Source of the DNA: Bradyrhizobium septentrionale
Lineage (GTDB): Bacteria > Pseudomonadota > Alphaproteobacteria > Rhizobiales > Xanthobacteraceae
Length of the DNA: 64,000 nucleotides
NCBI RefSeq assembly: GCF_011516645.4
Contig: NZ_CP088285.1
Location: 1,612,001-1,676,000 of the forward strand
Direction: 5' to 3'
Shown here: positions 40,935 to 49,769 of the stretch, piece by piece
How positions within the stretch are numbered: position 1 is the first letter of the stretch
Layout: each line of letters begins with the position of its first letter
Notes under the pieces: model-generated
Seen by the model: only the letters and a program-made list of their open reading frames with translations
Databases searched by the model: none
Told to the model about the DNA's origin: nothing
Position numbers and translations under genes: made by a program

Positions 40935-41939
40935 TCAGTCGCCCTGCTTGGCGGTTTCCTCGTCGCGGGGATGGATGTAGCTGTCGAGCGCGATGGCGAG
41001 CAAAAGCACGCCGCCCTTGATCATGTCCTGGGTCTGGATATCGAGGTTCATGATCGTCATCGCGTTCAGCAGCACGCCGATCAGCACCGTCCCGGCGATC
41101 ACGCTGACGACGTTGCCGCGACCGCCGACGAGGCTGACGCCGCCGAGGACGACGACCAGGATGACGTCGAAGATCATCGTCGATTCCGCGACCTGCAGAT
41201 GCATCAACGAGGTCGACCCGACCATGATCACGCCACCGACGTAGCCGATCCCCGAGCAGATCGCGTATTCGAGCATCGTCAACGGCCGCGTCGCCATGCC
41301 GGACAGCCGAGCCGCCTGCGCATTGTCGCCGTGCGCGTAGATGAATCGCCCGAGCACAGTGCGCGACAGGAACAGATGCAGCGCCAGCGCGCAGATCGCG
41401 AACGCGATGACCGGCACCGGCAAACCGCCGGCGACGGTGCCGCCAAGCTTCAGCAACCAATCATGCCCGGGCTGCAGGAAGACCTGATAATGCGGCACCA
41501 CCAGCGCCCGCGTGACGCCGAGCACGAGCAGACCCGAGGCCAGCGTCGTGAACAGTGCCGGGATCTCGACCACCGACACCAGGAAGCCGTTGGCGGCGCC
41601 GATCGCGATCGACAGCACAAGGCCGAGCCCGATCGCCGGAAACGCCGGCCAGCCGCTATTGATCAGCGTGACGGCGATCGCGGCCGAACAGGCCAGCGTG
41701 GCGATCTGCGACAGGTCGATGCCGCGGCCGATCACGACCACGGCCATGCCGAGGGCCAGGATTCCCAGGATCGAGATGTTGCGGGCGAGCGTGAACAGGT
41801 TTCCAAGCGTCACGAATCCCGGAAGCGCCGCGCTCAGCACGACAAACAACAAGACCGTGACGCCGAGGACGATGATCGCCTGGCTTGGCTTGTACCTGGC
41901 GCGTTGCTGCTGGCCACCGGCCGCAATCTCGCTCGACAC
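40935..41939 (-). CDS. sugar-type ABC transporter permease (RbsC-like)
   Basis: The protein has 334 residues from GTG at 41939 (GGGGAG 7 nt upstream). It has about eight to ten membrane helices and the family segments LALGMAVVVIGRGIDLSQIATLACSAAIAV and DVILVVVLGGVSLVGGRGNVVSVIAG. It is the first gene of the leftward operon and partners with the propeller-fused permease, so the transporter is probably a permease heterodimer. A GntR-type regulator is divergent upstream. Confidence 0.9.
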   Translation of the reverse strand: MSSEIAAGGQQQRARYKPSQAIIVLGVTVLLFVVLSAALPGFVTLGNLFTLARNISILGILALGMAVVVIGRGIDLSQIATLACSAAIAVTLINSGWPAFPAIGLGLVLSIAIGAANGFLVSVVEIPALFTTLASGLLVLGVTRALVVPHYQVFLQPGHDWLLKLGGTVAGGLPVPVIAFAICALALHLFLSRTVLGRFIYAHGDNAQAARLSGMATRPLTMLEYAICSGIGYVGGVIMVGSTSLMHLQVAESTMIFDVILVVVLGGVSLVGGRGNVVSVIAGTVLIGVLLNAMTIMNLDIQTQDMIKGGVLLLAIALDSYIHPRDEETAKQGD

Positions 41940-42051
41940 GTCGCTCTCCCCTCGCGCTCAAGCCGTCCGGTAGTGCGGTGCGACTCGCCTGCTGCGTGAG
42001 CCGAGGGCTCCCGGCAACGCAAACACGAATAAGTTGTTTGTTGTATCTTAT

Positions 42052-42063
42052 TTGTTATAACAA
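42052..42063. promoter_or_regulatory. candidate operator in the gntR/ABC divergent region
   Basis: TTGTTATAACAA is a 12-bp perfect palindrome 22 bp before the gntR start. AT-rich half-repeats AATAAG and CTTATT (42028-42033 and 42047-42052) lie just upstream. FCD-type GntR regulators commonly bind short TTGT/ACAA-type palindromes in such divergent regions. Confidence 0.55.
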
Positions 42064-42084
42064 CCTAAACAGAGGTTCCACGGC

Positions 42085-42801
42085 ATGTCAACAATCTCGT
42101 CGCTGCGCCCTGACCCGGCCCTTTCGGACGGCACATCGAGTCCGTTCGGCGGTCAGATCGTAAAGGAGAGCGTCGGCCAGCAGGCTTATGGCGCGATCCG
42201 CAATTCACTGATGCGAAGCCGCCTGAAGCCCGGCCAGAAGCTGGTCGCGCGGCAGGTTGCCGACGAGCTCGGCATCAGCGTCACGCCGGTCCGCGAATCG
42301 CTGCTCCGCCTTGTCTCCGAACATGCGCTGACGCTCGATGAACGCGGCACCGTCGTGGTGCCGGTCCTCAGCCTCGAACAATGCATCGAGATCAGGGATC
42401 TGCGCATGTTGCTTGAGGGCGAAGGCGCGGCGCGCGCCGCGAAACTCGTGACCGACGCCGATATCGACGAGCTTCAGTCGGTCCACAATCGCTACGTGGA
42501 AACGGAGACCGAGCAGAATTTTTCGGCGGCACTTGCCGAGAACGAAAACTTTCACTTCGGCGTTTGTCGGCTGGCGCGATCGCCTGCACTGTTCGGAGTG
42601 GTCGAGAATCTCTGGATGCAGTTCGGCCCGACCCTCTCCTATCTTTACGACTCGCAGTCCCGGCCGTTCCACGGCCAGAAGCACGGTCACGTCCGCATCA
42701 TGGAAGCCTTGCGCAAGCGCGATCCCGAGCTCGCACGCAAGGCCATGAGCCAGGACATCCTGATCGGCGGCAAGACGCTGCTCGAAAAGCTGAAGACCTG
42801 A
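42085..42801 (+). CDS. GntR-family regulator with FCD domain
   Basis: A 238-residue protein with an N-terminal winged helix (about 28-95, AYGAIRNSLMRSRLKPGQKLVARQVADELGISVTPVRESLLRLVSEHAL). The all-helical FCD effector domain (about 100-230) has LRMLLEGEGAARAA and NFHFGVCRLARSPALFGVVENLW with metal-ligand-type histidines. AGAGG precedes the ATG. It is divergent from the ABC operon and 48 bp upstream of an acyl-CoA synthetase gene, so it probably controls both in response to a small carboxylate. Confidence 0.92.
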   Translation: MSTISSLRPDPALSDGTSSPFGGQIVKESVGQQAYGAIRNSLMRSRLKPGQKLVARQVADELGISVTPVRESLLRLVSEHALTLDERGTVVVPVLSLEQCIEIRDLRMLLEGEGAARAAKLVTDADIDELQSVHNRYVETETEQNFSAALAENENFHFGVCRLARSPALFGVVENLWMQFGPTLSYLYDSQSRPFHGQKHGHVRIMEALRKRDPELARKAMSQDILIGGKTLLEKLKT

Positions 42802-42849
42802 GTCCGCGATCCGCACGCATCACCGAACCAGCCGGACCAGGATCTCGAC

Positions 42850-44487
42850 ATGCAACACAGTGTTTGGGCGGATGACGGCCTCGGCGGCGCACTGCGCGCC
42901 GAAGTGCACTACGACGGCCGTCAAATGATGTGCTTTTCCGAGCGGCCTGCCACGCTCGTGGAGATGTTCGACGGCCTGGTGCGTCGCTTCCCGCAACGCC
43001 CGGCAATCGTCGAGGATCGCACCATCAGCTATCTCGAGCTGGACCGGCTTGTCACGGCGATCAGCGGGAATCTGGCGGCGCTCGGCGTCGCGCGCGGCGA
43101 CCGCGTCGCGCTGTTCCTGGGCAATTGCTGGGAGTTCCTGGCCTGCGTGATCGCGTGCAACCGGATCGGCGCCATCGTGGTGCCGATCGGCACGCGCCAG
43201 CGGCAAGCCGAACTGACCTTCCTGCTCAATGACAGCGATGCCAAGGCGCTGGTCTTCGAAAGCGATCTCGCCGGCGCCGTTCCCCCGCGGCAAGATGTCC
43301 CCTCGCTTGTGCACCGATTTGCCGTCGGCGTGGTCGCCCCCGATGCAAAGCCGTTTGCCGATCTGCTTGCGGCGCCCGCGCCGGCAGTGCGGGCACCTGA
43401 GCTGTCCGAGGAAGACGTCGCCGTCATCCTGTACACCTCGGGCACCACGGGCCGGCCGAAGGGCGCCCAGCTCACCCATCTCGGCATCATTCACTCCGCG
43501 CTCAGTTTCGCCCGCTGCCACGGTTTGAGCGCGACAGACCGTGCGCTGGTGGCCGTTCCGCTGTCGCACGTCACGGGGCTGGTCGGCGTCGCGCTCTCGT
43601 CGATGATCGTCGGCGGTTGCGTGGTGCTGATGCGGCAGGCGTTCAAGACGGCGGATTTCCTCGCGCTCGCAAGCCGCGAAGGGATCACCTACTCGATCCT
43701 TGTTCCGACGATCTATACGCTCTGCGTGATGTCATCGGAGCTCGAGGCCTACGACCTGTCCGCCTGGCGGATCGGCTGTTTCGGCGGAGCACCGATGCCC
43801 ATAGCAACGATCGAGATGCTGGCGGAGAAGTTGCCGCATTTGCAGCTTCTCAACGCCTACGGCGCCACCGAGACGACGTCGCCTTCAACCATCATGCCGC
43901 GCGCGCAGTGGCGCCATCACATCGACAGTGTCGGGATCACCGTTCCATGCGGTCAGATCAAGGTGGTGGACGACGACGGCCGCGAGGTTCCGCGCGGCAC
44001 GCCAGGCGAACTCTGGATCGCCGGCCCGATGGTGGTCCCCGGATATTGGCGACGTCCCGACGCCAACGAAAGCGAATTCGTCGACGGCTTCTGGCGCTCA
44101 GGCGACATCGGCGCGATGGACACCGACGGATTCGTCCGCGTGTTCGATCGCAAGAAGGACATGATCAACCGCGGCGGGTTCAAGGTGTTCAGCGCCGAGG
44201 TCGAGAACGTGCTGTGCAGTCTCGACGGCGTGCTGGAATGCGCCATCGTCGGCCGTGCCGACCCCGTGCTTGGGGAACGCGTGCACGCGGTCGTCGTCAT
44301 CGCCGAGGGCAGCGCGCTTGCGGAGGTGACCGTCAAAAAATTCTGCGCGGAACGGCTGTCGGACTACAAGGTGCCGGAGACGATCACGTTGCGCACGCTA
44401 CCGCTGCCGCGCAATGCAAACGGAAAGATATTGAAGTCCGAATTACGCGAGAACAAGACCACGACACTGTCACGATTACCCCGCTAA
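42850..44487 (+). CDS. class I acyl-CoA synthetase (AMP-forming)
   Basis: A 545-residue ANL-superfamily adenylating enzyme. Visible motifs are the P-loop-like ILYTSGTTGRPKGAQLTH (about 195-212), LNAYGATETTS (about 336-346), the WRSGDIGAMDTDGFVRVFDRKKDMINRGG hinge (about 417-445) and the C-terminal catalytic lysine in PRNANGKILK (about 525). It forms an acyl-CoA from a carboxylic acid, ATP and CoA. It is downstream of gntR and opposite the ABC operon containing an acyl-CoA dehydrogenase, which suggests activation of the imported compound or its product. Confidence 0.92.
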   Translation: MQHSVWADDGLGGALRAEVHYDGRQMMCFSERPATLVEMFDGLVRRFPQRPAIVEDRTISYLELDRLVTAISGNLAALGVARGDRVALFLGNCWEFLACVIACNRIGAIVVPIGTRQRQAELTFLLNDSDAKALVFESDLAGAVPPRQDVPSLVHRFAVGVVAPDAKPFADLLAAPAPAVRAPELSEEDVAVILYTSGTTGRPKGAQLTHLGIIHSALSFARCHGLSATDRALVAVPLSHVTGLVGVALSSMIVGGCVVLMRQAFKTADFLALASREGITYSILVPTIYTLCVMSSELEAYDLSAWRIGCFGGAPMPIATIEMLAEKLPHLQLLNAYGATETTSPSTIMPRAQWRHHIDSVGITVPCGQIKVVDDDGREVPRGTPGELWIAGPMVVPGYWRRPDANESEFVDGFWRSGDIGAMDTDGFVRVFDRKKDMINRGGFKVFSAEVENVLCSLDGVLECAIVGRADPVLGERVHAVVVIAEGSALAEVTVKKFCAERLSDYKVPETITLRTLPLPRNANGKILKSELRENKTTTLSRLPR

Positions 44488-44972
44488 AAGCTAACGTCTC
44501 GCGAACGAGATCGGAACAAATATGTGAAAGCACGCAAAATTGTACGTCGGATGGCCCGTTGATCGCGATAGCCATCATCTGGAAACCCTTCTTGCCGGAG
44601 TTGACCCAACTCGCGACGCGGCGCTTCGATAGTCCACCGTTGGTACGAGATCGATCGCCGATGATGGTCCGCACCTAGGGTCAAAATACCGGAGGTGCAA
44701 CCACCGATACGACACTCAGTTGCAATTGCGATTTGAAAAGAATGGATAGTATCTTCAGCACGGCTCCTCTGTGTAGCAGGCTTTGGTGGAGTCATGCGTT
44801 CTGGGAAGTTAATCCGAGCACTACCTAGTCGTACATTGCTGGCACATTGATTTTCCGATTCTCTTCCCGAGCCGATAAGGGAAGCGGGAGAATTCGAATG
44901 CCTATTGATGCGCCGTACGGTCTTTACCCTGGATCTCTGCGATAGATGACAACACGTGCTGCTTCTCGCCCG
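44488..44972. other. degenerate intergenic region with a repeat shared with 49.5 kb
   Basis: No intact gene is visible. Positions 44683-44721 (…GGAGGTGCAACCACCGATA…) match 49527-49565 closely, in direct orientation. The region lacks the codon regularity of its neighbours and looks like decayed sequence at the border of the accessory stretch. Confidence 0.5.
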
Positions 44973-45746
44973 TCAACTCTTCTGACGGTCTCTATATTGC
45001 GCGGGCGCGCAGCCAAAGAGCCGGCGGAAATCGCCGGCCAGATGTGCCTGGTCGAAATATCCGAGATCGGAGGCCAACGCGGCAAGCGGAATCTCGTCGC
45101 TCCGCGCAAGGAGATATTGCGCCTCCTGAAGTCGGTAGCGTCGAATGGTCCACTTTGGTGATACCCCAACGTACTCGCAGAACAGCCTCTGCAGGGTCCT
45201 GAGGCTCATGCCGAACGCGCCTGCCAGCGCCTCCGCCCGCCGTGGACCACCATCGTGCCGAATCGTCGCGATTATCGAGGAGATCAGTTCCACCGTCCTG
45301 TCAGGAGCGGGAAGCCGAGGTTCGAGCACGGCTTCAGCCGCGCGGATCATCGCTTCGTGGCACTCACAACCGAGAATGGCAGCCTCAAGCGTGGCGTCGT
45401 CCTGACCCGTGACAATCGCAGCGGAGACCCTCCGCCCTGTCAGGGCTGCAACCGGTCCCGTTAGAAATGGCCGGAGACCACCCGCGCGAAATCTGAGCCC
45501 GAATGCTCGTCCGCGGCCGTCCAGTCTGCGCGCCTCCACGCCCCGGACGACTCCGAACAACGCGGTCTCCCGTGGCGACACAACGAGGTGCGCGTGCGGA
45601 GACGGCAGCACGCATTGTTCCTGGGGCTCCTGGCCCGTCAGATTCCACTCGATGACCCAATGATGGTCGAGGAACGCCGAGAACCGCTCGGACACAGGAT
45701 AGCGCCAGACCTGGATGCGCTTAGCGGAGTCGCGAGGATTCAGCAC
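44973..45746 (-). CDS. AraC-family transcriptional regulator
   Basis: The C-terminal half is a clear AraC double helix-turn-helix: AEALAGAFGMSLRTLQRLFCEYVGVSPKWTIRRYRLQEAQYLL and LAALASDLGYFDQAHLAGDFRRLFGCAPAQYR. The N-terminal half (FSAFLDHHWVIEWNL, ECHEAMIRAAEAVLEPRLP) resembles the DUF6597-type sensing domain of this group. The frame is open up to 45911, but that would overlap the divergent GDPD gene. Homologues begin near VLNP, so I place the start at GTG 45746 with low certainty. Possible target: the adjacent GDPD gene. Confidence 0.82.
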   Translation of the reverse strand: MLNPRDSAKRIQVWRYPVSERFSAFLDHHWVIEWNLTGQEPQEQCVLPSPHAHLVVSPRETALFGVVRGVEARRLDGRGRAFGLRFRAGGLRPFLTGPVAALTGRRVSAAIVTGQDDATLEAAILGCECHEAMIRAAEAVLEPRLPAPDRTVELISSIIATIRHDGGPRRAEALAGAFGMSLRTLQRLFCEYVGVSPKWTIRRYRLQEAQYLLARSDEIPLAALASDLGYFDQAHLAGDFRRLFGCAPAQYRDRQKS

Positions 45747-45874
45747 CCCTCTCGGCAGCGCGGGCTGATCCGATAAGTGCTGTCGTGTTTTTCCAAGCCT
45801 GGATTCTCCGGATGCCCTAGTTACCTGTTTCAAGTGATCCGTCCTCTGCACCTGGAAATGGATGGCCTCGATTG

Positions 45875-46873
45875 ATGAGCAAATTGTGGAAACCGATCGG
45901 TTTGGCCGCACTGGCGTGCGCTGTTTTCATGCTCCTTAACAACACGAGCCTTTTCCTTGAACACGCTTCGGAAAAGCCGGTGCTGCTGGCGCATCGCGGA
46001 GTATCCCAGCAGTTCGATCGAACGAATTTGAAGAATGACACCTGTACCGCTGAGCGGATGCTTCCTCCCACACATTCCTATCTCGAAAATACGATAGCCT
46101 CGATGCGAGCGAGCTTCGAGGCCGGCGCGGACGTGGTCGAACTTGATGTACACCCGACTCGAGACGGTCAGTTCGCGGTTTTCCACGATTGGACCCTCGA
46201 CTGCCGCACCGATGGCCAGGGTGTGACGCGTGAGCACGCGATGGAGGAGTTGCGACGGCTCGACGTCGGCTATGGCTATACCGCTGACGGCGGAAAGACC
46301 TTCCCCTTTCGGGGAAAGGGGATCGGTCTCATGCCCTCTCTCGCAGACGTGCTAACGATCTTTCCGGAGAAGACCTTTCTCATCAACATCAAGAGTAACG
46401 ACCCCGCCGAAGGGCATCTGCTCGCCGCAGCATTGCGAAAGGCATCTCCGTCGCAACTCGAGCGGCTCATGGTCTATGGTGGTGATGCACCGATCGCGAC
46501 GCTGAGAAGCGAGTTGCCAAATCTGGAGACCATGTCACGCGGCACCCTGAAGGCCTGCCTGATTTCCTATATCGGCTATGGTTGGACGGGGATCGTACCG
46601 GACGCGTGCAAACATACGATCATCTTCGCTCCAATCAACATTGCGCCCTGGCTCTGGGGATGGCCCGACCGCTTTCTTCGGCGCATGAGTGATGCGGGAA
46701 GCAGCGTCTTTGCCATCGGCCCCTATCTCGGCGGCGAGTTTTCCACAGGCATAGACACGCCTCAGGACGTTCGTCAATTGCCGGAAGGTTTCACGGGCGG
46801 GGTGATGACGAATGAAATCGAGACCATTGATCCGCTTCTGAGGAGGCCGATTGGAGGCAATCGTGCAAGATGA
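45875..46873 (+). CDS. membrane-anchored glycerophosphodiester phosphodiesterase family protein
   Basis: The 332-residue protein has an N-terminal hydrophobic signal or anchor (about 8-28). The GDPD TIM barrel has VLLAHRGVSQ (His about 40), ENTIASMRASFEAGADVVELDVHPTRDGQFAVFHDWTLDCRTDGQG with the metal-binding Glu/Asp and catalytic histidine, and FPEKTFLINIKSND. It would release glycerol-3-phosphate from glycerophosphodiesters on the periplasmic side. The C-terminal part (GWTGIVPDACKHTIIFAPINIAPWLWGW) is characteristic of a larger GDPD subgroup. Divergent from the AraC gene. Confidence 0.88.
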   Translation: MSKLWKPIGLAALACAVFMLLNNTSLFLEHASEKPVLLAHRGVSQQFDRTNLKNDTCTAERMLPPTHSYLENTIASMRASFEAGADVVELDVHPTRDGQFAVFHDWTLDCRTDGQGVTREHAMEELRRLDVGYGYTADGGKTFPFRGKGIGLMPSLADVLTIFPEKTFLINIKSNDPAEGHLLAAALRKASPSQLERLMVYGGDAPIATLRSELPNLETMSRGTLKACLISYIGYGWTGIVPDACKHTIIFAPINIAPWLWGWPDRFLRRMSDAGSSVFAIGPYLGGEFSTGIDTPQDVRQLPEGFTGGVMTNEIETIDPLLRRPIGGNRAR

Positions 46874-47013
46874 TCCGTTGCATGACGTTTCAATCATGAA
46901 GCGGCTCGTCGTAAATAGTCGTCGCCGAGATTTTGCGAGGCCGCCGGATCGTACATCTTCTGGCGCGTCGACCGCAACGTCCACCAAACTCGCCGTCGGT
47001 TGTCGAAGTCCAT

Positions 47014-47154
47014 TCAAGCAGAGATCGACGAGATAAACTGATCGAAGATAGCGATGCTCGCCGAGAGCGCATCTGTTTCGGACAGATCCCAGCTTGGAAA
47101 TTGACCATCGACATACATGCGAGCCAGGCCGTAAGCCAAGGCTCCTCCGCCCGT
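47014..47154 (-). pseudogene. C-terminal fragment of a TetR-family regulator
   Basis: The leftward frame ends GGGALAYGLARMYVDGQF, then SWDLSETDALSASIAIFDQF and a stop. It resembles the last helices of TetR/AcrR proteins, where a LxHGLAxLxxDG motif is common. No DNA-binding domain is found upstream in any frame. Identification is tentative. Confidence 0.4.
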
Positions 47155-47287
47155 CGAATGACGCGCTGGGTCTCCTGGATGCCGCAGTTGACGCCTGCTG
47201 TTTCTGCAACACCGTAACATTCGAGTGACTAATCCAAATCGGAGTATGGCCCGATTTGTGTCTGAAAGAAGCAAGCTTGCGGAGGCG

Positions 47288-47414
47288 GGACCGTAAAGAC
47301 TTCTGCGCGGAACGATTATCAGACTACAAGGTGCCCAAAACGGTCACGTTGCGGACGCTGCCCCTCCCGCGCAATGCAAACGGAAAGGCCCTGTAGGTCG
47401 CACTTCGCGAAAAA
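47288..47414 (+). pseudogene. C-terminal fragment of an acyl-CoA synthetase gene
   Basis: The reading frame gives DFCAERLSDYKVPKTVTLR, then TLPLPRNANGKAL, a TAG stop and VALREK. It is almost identical in DNA to the end of the intact synthetase (44333-44460, KKFCAERLSDYKVPETITLR). A one-base gap near 47292 and the in-frame TAG show that it is dead. It is a leftover of a related gene or a partial duplication. Confidence 0.8.
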
Positions 47415-47789
47415 AGGGCCACCACCAGAGATCCGGCAGTGGCCCAGCCAGTCCAGGGAGAAATAGCAGACAATCCGGTCTGCCAGCGGATACCGGAAGC
47501 TTAATGAGACACGGCCGATCGAACTGCTTCGGCCAAGGGTGAAAGGTGCATGTGGGTCCAACGAGGGGCTGTCGAAGCGAGATGGTACAGCTTGCACCTG
47601 AGCGCCCGTCTGGTCATGGTCGCCGTCAGATACGACTTGCCGATTTTTGGAGACGCCCTCCGATTTGAAATCGTTCGCTCGGACATCCTTTCGTCCATCT
47701 CCATTTCGACATAACTTCTCATCCGTTGCCAACTACACGTGGCAGGCACTCTGCAGAGTCATCCAATTGGCACGAACGCCAAATTCGAC

Positions 47790-48107
47790 TCAGGTCGTCG
47801 TCAACGTCGAGTCGCAAGGCGCTGAGGTGTTGTAGTCGGCCGCAAACCGGAGTTCGCGAAGTTGCCGTACCCGCTTGATCGATTCCTGGTACAGAGGGTG
47901 GGCTTTGTAAGCTGCGAGTTCCGTCACGCTGTCGAACTCCCCGTAAACAACGACGTCGATGTCGTTGCCGAACTGATCAGTCTTTACATTGCGAGCGACC
48001 TCAAGCCGGCGCGCATGCGGAATAGCGGTCAGGATCGAGAGACCATCCATCATTTGCTCGATGTCGGCCTTGTCTTTGGCGGTAAACAGGACAATGTGAC
48101 GGATCAT
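47790..48107 (-). CDS. Dabb (stress-responsive A/B barrel) domain protein
   Basis: The protein has 105 residues from ATG at 48107. The Dabb pattern is clear: MIRHIVLFTAKDKADIEQMM at the front, VARNVKTDQFGNDIDVVVYGEFDSVTELAAYKAHPLYQE in the middle. Such small dimeric ferredoxin-like barrels act as stress proteins, cyclases or monooxygenase-like partners. It lies between gene fragments but is intact. Cellular role unknown. Confidence 0.85.
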   Translation of the reverse strand: MIRHIVLFTAKDKADIEQMMDGLSILTAIPHARRLEVARNVKTDQFGNDIDVVVYGEFDSVTELAAYKAHPLYQESIKRVRQLRELRFAADYNTSAPCDSTLTTT

Positions 48108-48183
48108 GGCTCGCCTTGGAGATATGATGCTGGTCGACGAGACAATTGACCTCTTCGGCGTCCGCATCTCAGTGTTGCGCCCG

Positions 48184-49032
48184 TCAAGCGGCCGCCTCCC
48201 GCGCGACGGTCGCGGTACCCTCCGTGCGACTTCGATCCTTCATAAGCAAAAGCGTTGCGGCCCCCAGGGCCGGGATGATCGCCAACTGGATCATGGCCGC
48301 ATTGCCCCAGCCAAGGGAGTTGACGAGGGTTCCAAACACGTATCCAGAGAACGAGGCGGGTAGATACACGGCGGTGACATAAATGCCGGAAGCCTTAGCG
48401 ATATGCATCGCAGGCACGCTTCGCTGCATTAGTGAAGACGTATTGGCGATGAACGTGCCGCCGAAAAGTCCAACCAGAAAGCTCAGAATGGCATGATGCA
48501 GTCCGGTCGCGTCGCCGCTGTTGAAGGCAAGGTACCCCAGAACCGAGCCGCCAAGCAGGGCGATCAGAACGATCCATTTTTGGCGCATTCTGTCGCCAAA
48601 ATAGCTGATCGGCACGGCCGCGATCACACCCAAACCGAACATGCTCATGATGAATCCTATTGAGCTCGGAGGGAGGTGAAGCATTCTTCCGAGGAATGTC
48701 GGGTACATACTCAAGAAGGCATACTGAGAGAATCCAAAGGTGACGGCCGCGATAACCACCACAACAAGATTCCGGTTCCATACCCCTTCGGGCAGCGCGT
48801 CAGCACGCGCCTTCTCGCTGAGTCCTTCGTGGTGCTCTGTGAAATTCTTCGACACGAATGCTATCATGGCCACAAAGACTAGACCCACGAGACCAAACAC
48901 AATCAACGGAACTCTCCAATCGTGTGTCTCAAGCAGCCTTCCGGCGACCAGTGGACCTATGAAATTTCCCACACCGAACAACGCACTTAAGAGTGCGAAC
49001 ATGAACGCTCTCTGTTTGGGAAAGTAATGGCA
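48184..49032 (-). pseudogene. MFS transporter, 5'-truncated
   Basis: The frame encodes the C-terminal two thirds of a major facilitator: FPKQRAFMFALLSALFGVGNFIGPLVAGRLLETHDWRVPL, then SQYAFLSMYPTFLGRML, GVIAAVPISYFGDRMRQKW and SGYVFGTLVNSLGWGNAAM. The first four or so membrane helices are missing. Homology begins abruptly near 49030, next to a GC-rich palindrome and a truncated LacI gene. A 272-residue product could be made from ATG 49002 but would lack half of the transport path. Confidence 0.75.
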
Positions 49033-49064
49033 CCCGCGGCGCCGCGCGGCGCGCCGGCTATCTT

Positions 49065-49466
49065 ATGGCTATGAGCCAGCTTGGACTGAAGCCCCGCCTA
49101 GCCGCGACGACAAAGCCGCCAGCCACGATGTCCGACGGCGCCGCGGGGCTCAGCACGATTCTATCGCAATGGCCAGACAGCGACTTGGTCATCTGTGTGT
49201 CCGATCCCCTCGCCTTCGGCGTGATCATGACGTGTCGGACCCGAGGAATTGCGGTGCCGTCGATGCTCGCCGTGGCCGGCTTCGGCGATTTTGAAGTCGC
49301 CCGCATATCCGACCCAAGCATCACCACCGTGAGTATCGATGCTCAGCAGATCGGACGGTGCACCGCTCAAGCTGTTCTGAGCGCAGTTTTGCAACCACAA
49401 CCGCCAAAGAAAAGCCGCCGCAGCGCGGTCATTCCGTTTCGGATCACGATGCGCGAGAGCGCCTGA
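49065..49466 (+). pseudogene. LacI-family regulator, C-terminal fragment
   Basis: About 130 residues match the end of the periplasmic-binding-like domain of LacI/GalR regulators: DLVICVSDPLAFGVIMTCRTRGIAVPSMLAVAGFGDFEVARISDPSITTVSIDAQQIGRCTAQAVLSAVL. There is no helix-turn-helix or first half of the effector domain. The fragment starts about 35 bp from the broken end of the MFS gene, consistent with one deletion that removed the 5' parts of two divergent genes. Confidence 0.8.
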
Positions 49467-49769
49467 GGGCAGGCTCTGATGTACACCTCGCCACAAATAC
49501 GGCCGGCACGCGGATCCGATAGCTTCAAATTGCGGAGGCGCAACCACCGATACCGACATTCGGTTCAAGTGGCGAAGAGCCCTATCCGCTACGAGCCCTC
49601 GCAGGTGGGAAGCACAGCGGCGATCGCCGGCTTCATGCATGGTGGACTCTTCAGCATCGCATGCTAATCGACTGAGGAATTGCAGAGTGAACCGACTGCC
49701 GCGCAAGCGGTCGCGCTGCATCCGGCGTGCGTGCGCAACGAGTTCGTCATGTTCTTCCGCGTGCGGCCG
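49467..49769. other. intergenic region with copy 2 of a 39-bp repeat
   Basis: Positions 49527-49565 repeat 44683-44721 with a few mismatches, in direct orientation. No supported gene is present. Confidence 0.5.

Larger units (their letters stand above)
46874..47789. other. decayed intergenic region with gene fragments
   Basis: No intact gene spans this 0.9-kb stretch. It holds a TetR-like C-terminal fragment (47014-47154, minus) and an acyl-CoA synthetase C-terminal fragment (47288-47414, plus). The rest shows no recognisable coding pattern. Confidence 0.55.

Noticed and set aside
44384..44674. 96-codon minus-strand frame near the synthetase end
   Set aside because: Partly antisense to the synthetase C-terminus and lying in decayed sequence; no similarity recognised.
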